Source: Bacteroidota bacterium
Lineage (GTDB): Bacteria; Bacteroidota; Bacteroidia; Cytophagales; Cyclobacteriaceae
Length of the DNA: 64,000 bases
Direction of reading: 5' to 3'
Assembly: GCA_018266055.1 (NCBI GenBank)
Contig: JAFDYT010000005.1
Span: 620,001-684,000 of the forward strand
Shown here: piece by piece, positions 63,676-64,000 of the stretch
Layout of the letters: each line of letters starts with the position of its first letter
How positions within the stretch are numbered: the first letter of the stretch is position 1
Made by a program: the position numbers and the translations under genes
The notes under the pieces: generated by a model
Told to the model about the DNA's origin: nothing
The model's database searches: none
What the model saw: the letters and a program-made list of their open reading frames with translations, nothing else

Positions 63676-64000
63676 TCAAAGTTTTATCTCGCATCCTGCT
63701 GCTTCTCCTGTCTTTAATTGAATCCCGCAGTTGCTACAGCCTGTAGGGGTAATCCAAAACACCAGGTTCTTTACCGTCTTAGGCACGGCGTACATAAAAT
63801 AGCGCACTGTCTTCACTGCGCCGGGGTCATACGCATCGTTCAGGCTGAAGGCGGATTTTACCACCGCATCGTATTCTTTTTTTACCGCCGGATCTTTCGG
63901 TGAGAATCCTCCATCCAGGTAATACGCTCCGTAGGAGGCTGACATGGGATCAAATCGATCGGTGTTTGCATTTTTGTTGTACAATACCGGAAAGCGATAT
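63676..64000 (-). CDS. hypothetical protein, 5' end outside window
   Basis: The frame is open from its stop at 63676 to the right edge of the window, so only the C-terminal 107 residues are seen. The visible part includes NANTDRFDPMSASYGAYYLD, then VKTVRYFMYAVPKTVKN and GCSNCGIQLKTGEAAGCEI. The CSNC pair could form a disulfide or bind metal. No family recognised. It is convergent with the repeat protein. Confidence 0.6.
   Translation of the reverse strand, partial: YRFPVLYNKNANTDRFDPMSASYGAYYLDGGFSPKDPAVKKEYDAVVKSAFSLNDAYDPGAVKTVRYFMYAVPKTVKNLVFWITPTGCSNCGIQLKTGEAAGCEIKL

Noticed and set aside
1..64000. tRNA, rRNA, CRISPR array, transposon or prophage genes
   Set aside because: No cloverleaf-like gene, rRNA segment, regular spaced repeat array, transposase or phage protein was found on either strand by reading. 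A tRNAscan or Infernal run would be decisive.

Overview
The window looks like a chromosomal stretch of a gliding-type Bacteroidota, most likely order Cytophagales. The evidence is the gldA-gldF-gldG operon, ATP-grasp, TamB and sortilin-like/BNR proteins of Bacteroidota type, promoter-like sequences of the form TTG-N19-TAnnTTTG instead of E. coli -35/-10 boxes, very few purine-rich ribosome binding sites, and a base composition near 50% GC. No rRNA, tRNA, CRISPR array, insertion sequence or prophage was seen. The two edge genes are cut by the window.

Layout. 1-4.6 kb: a truncated multi-PAS sensor protein and a divergent MacB/FtsX-type permease, closed by a strong bidirectional terminator. 4.7-11.7 kb: a leftward sugar-oxidation cluster (GMC flavoprotein, Tat/lipoprotein partner subunit, three tandem Tat-targeted Gfo/Idh/MocA paralogues). 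11.8-18.3 kb: housekeeping genes yidD, cysS and topA, then an ammonium transporter and a P-II protein. 18.3-22.5 kb: the gliding-motility ABC operon gldA-gldF-gldG plus a DUF4340 protein. 22.7-36.3 kb: a thioredoxin-like protein, polyprenyl diphosphate synthase, MscS, CorA, a giant TamB whose start codon overlaps that of the divergent tsaD, a 3-hydroxyacyl-CoA dehydrogenase and several small membrane proteins. 36.5-41.3 kb: topoisomerase IV parE-parC, with an unusual two-frame tail in parC. 41.4-50.7 kb: a BNR-repeat secreted protein, OmpA-like protein, GH1 beta-glucosidase, YceI, a sodium:solute symporter, OsmC and O-succinylhomoserine sulfhydrylase. 50.7-53.1 kb: aspS and a small exported protein. 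53.1-60.4 kb: a tightly packed leftward run of ten genes that could be a small-metabolite pathway. 60.6-64 kb: a membrane-anchored hypothetical protein, a membrane-linked AraC regulator, a secreted beta-repeat protein and a truncated protein.

Two clusters stand out as systems. In the first, the GMC flavoprotein has no signal peptide and probably leaves the cell bound to its Tat-lipoprotein partner. Together they would oxidise a sugar, and the three Tat-exported Gfo/Idh/MocA proteins may process the keto product. In the second, an ATP-grasp ligase resembling the cycloserine-type ligases, a PLP group II decarboxylase, an aminotransferase, a GNAT, PhzF, a DinB-like protein, an FMN protein, a VOC protein and an EamA exporter, led by a 33-residue membrane peptide, suggest an amino-acid-derived product that is made and exported. 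Both readings are inferences from gene content.

Other points: parC has a ten-A run after which a second frame encodes a clean lysine-rich tail. A 22-base intergenic repeat occurs in three or four copies. Several genes have a -7-like element only a few bases before the ATG, which suggests leaderless mRNAs.
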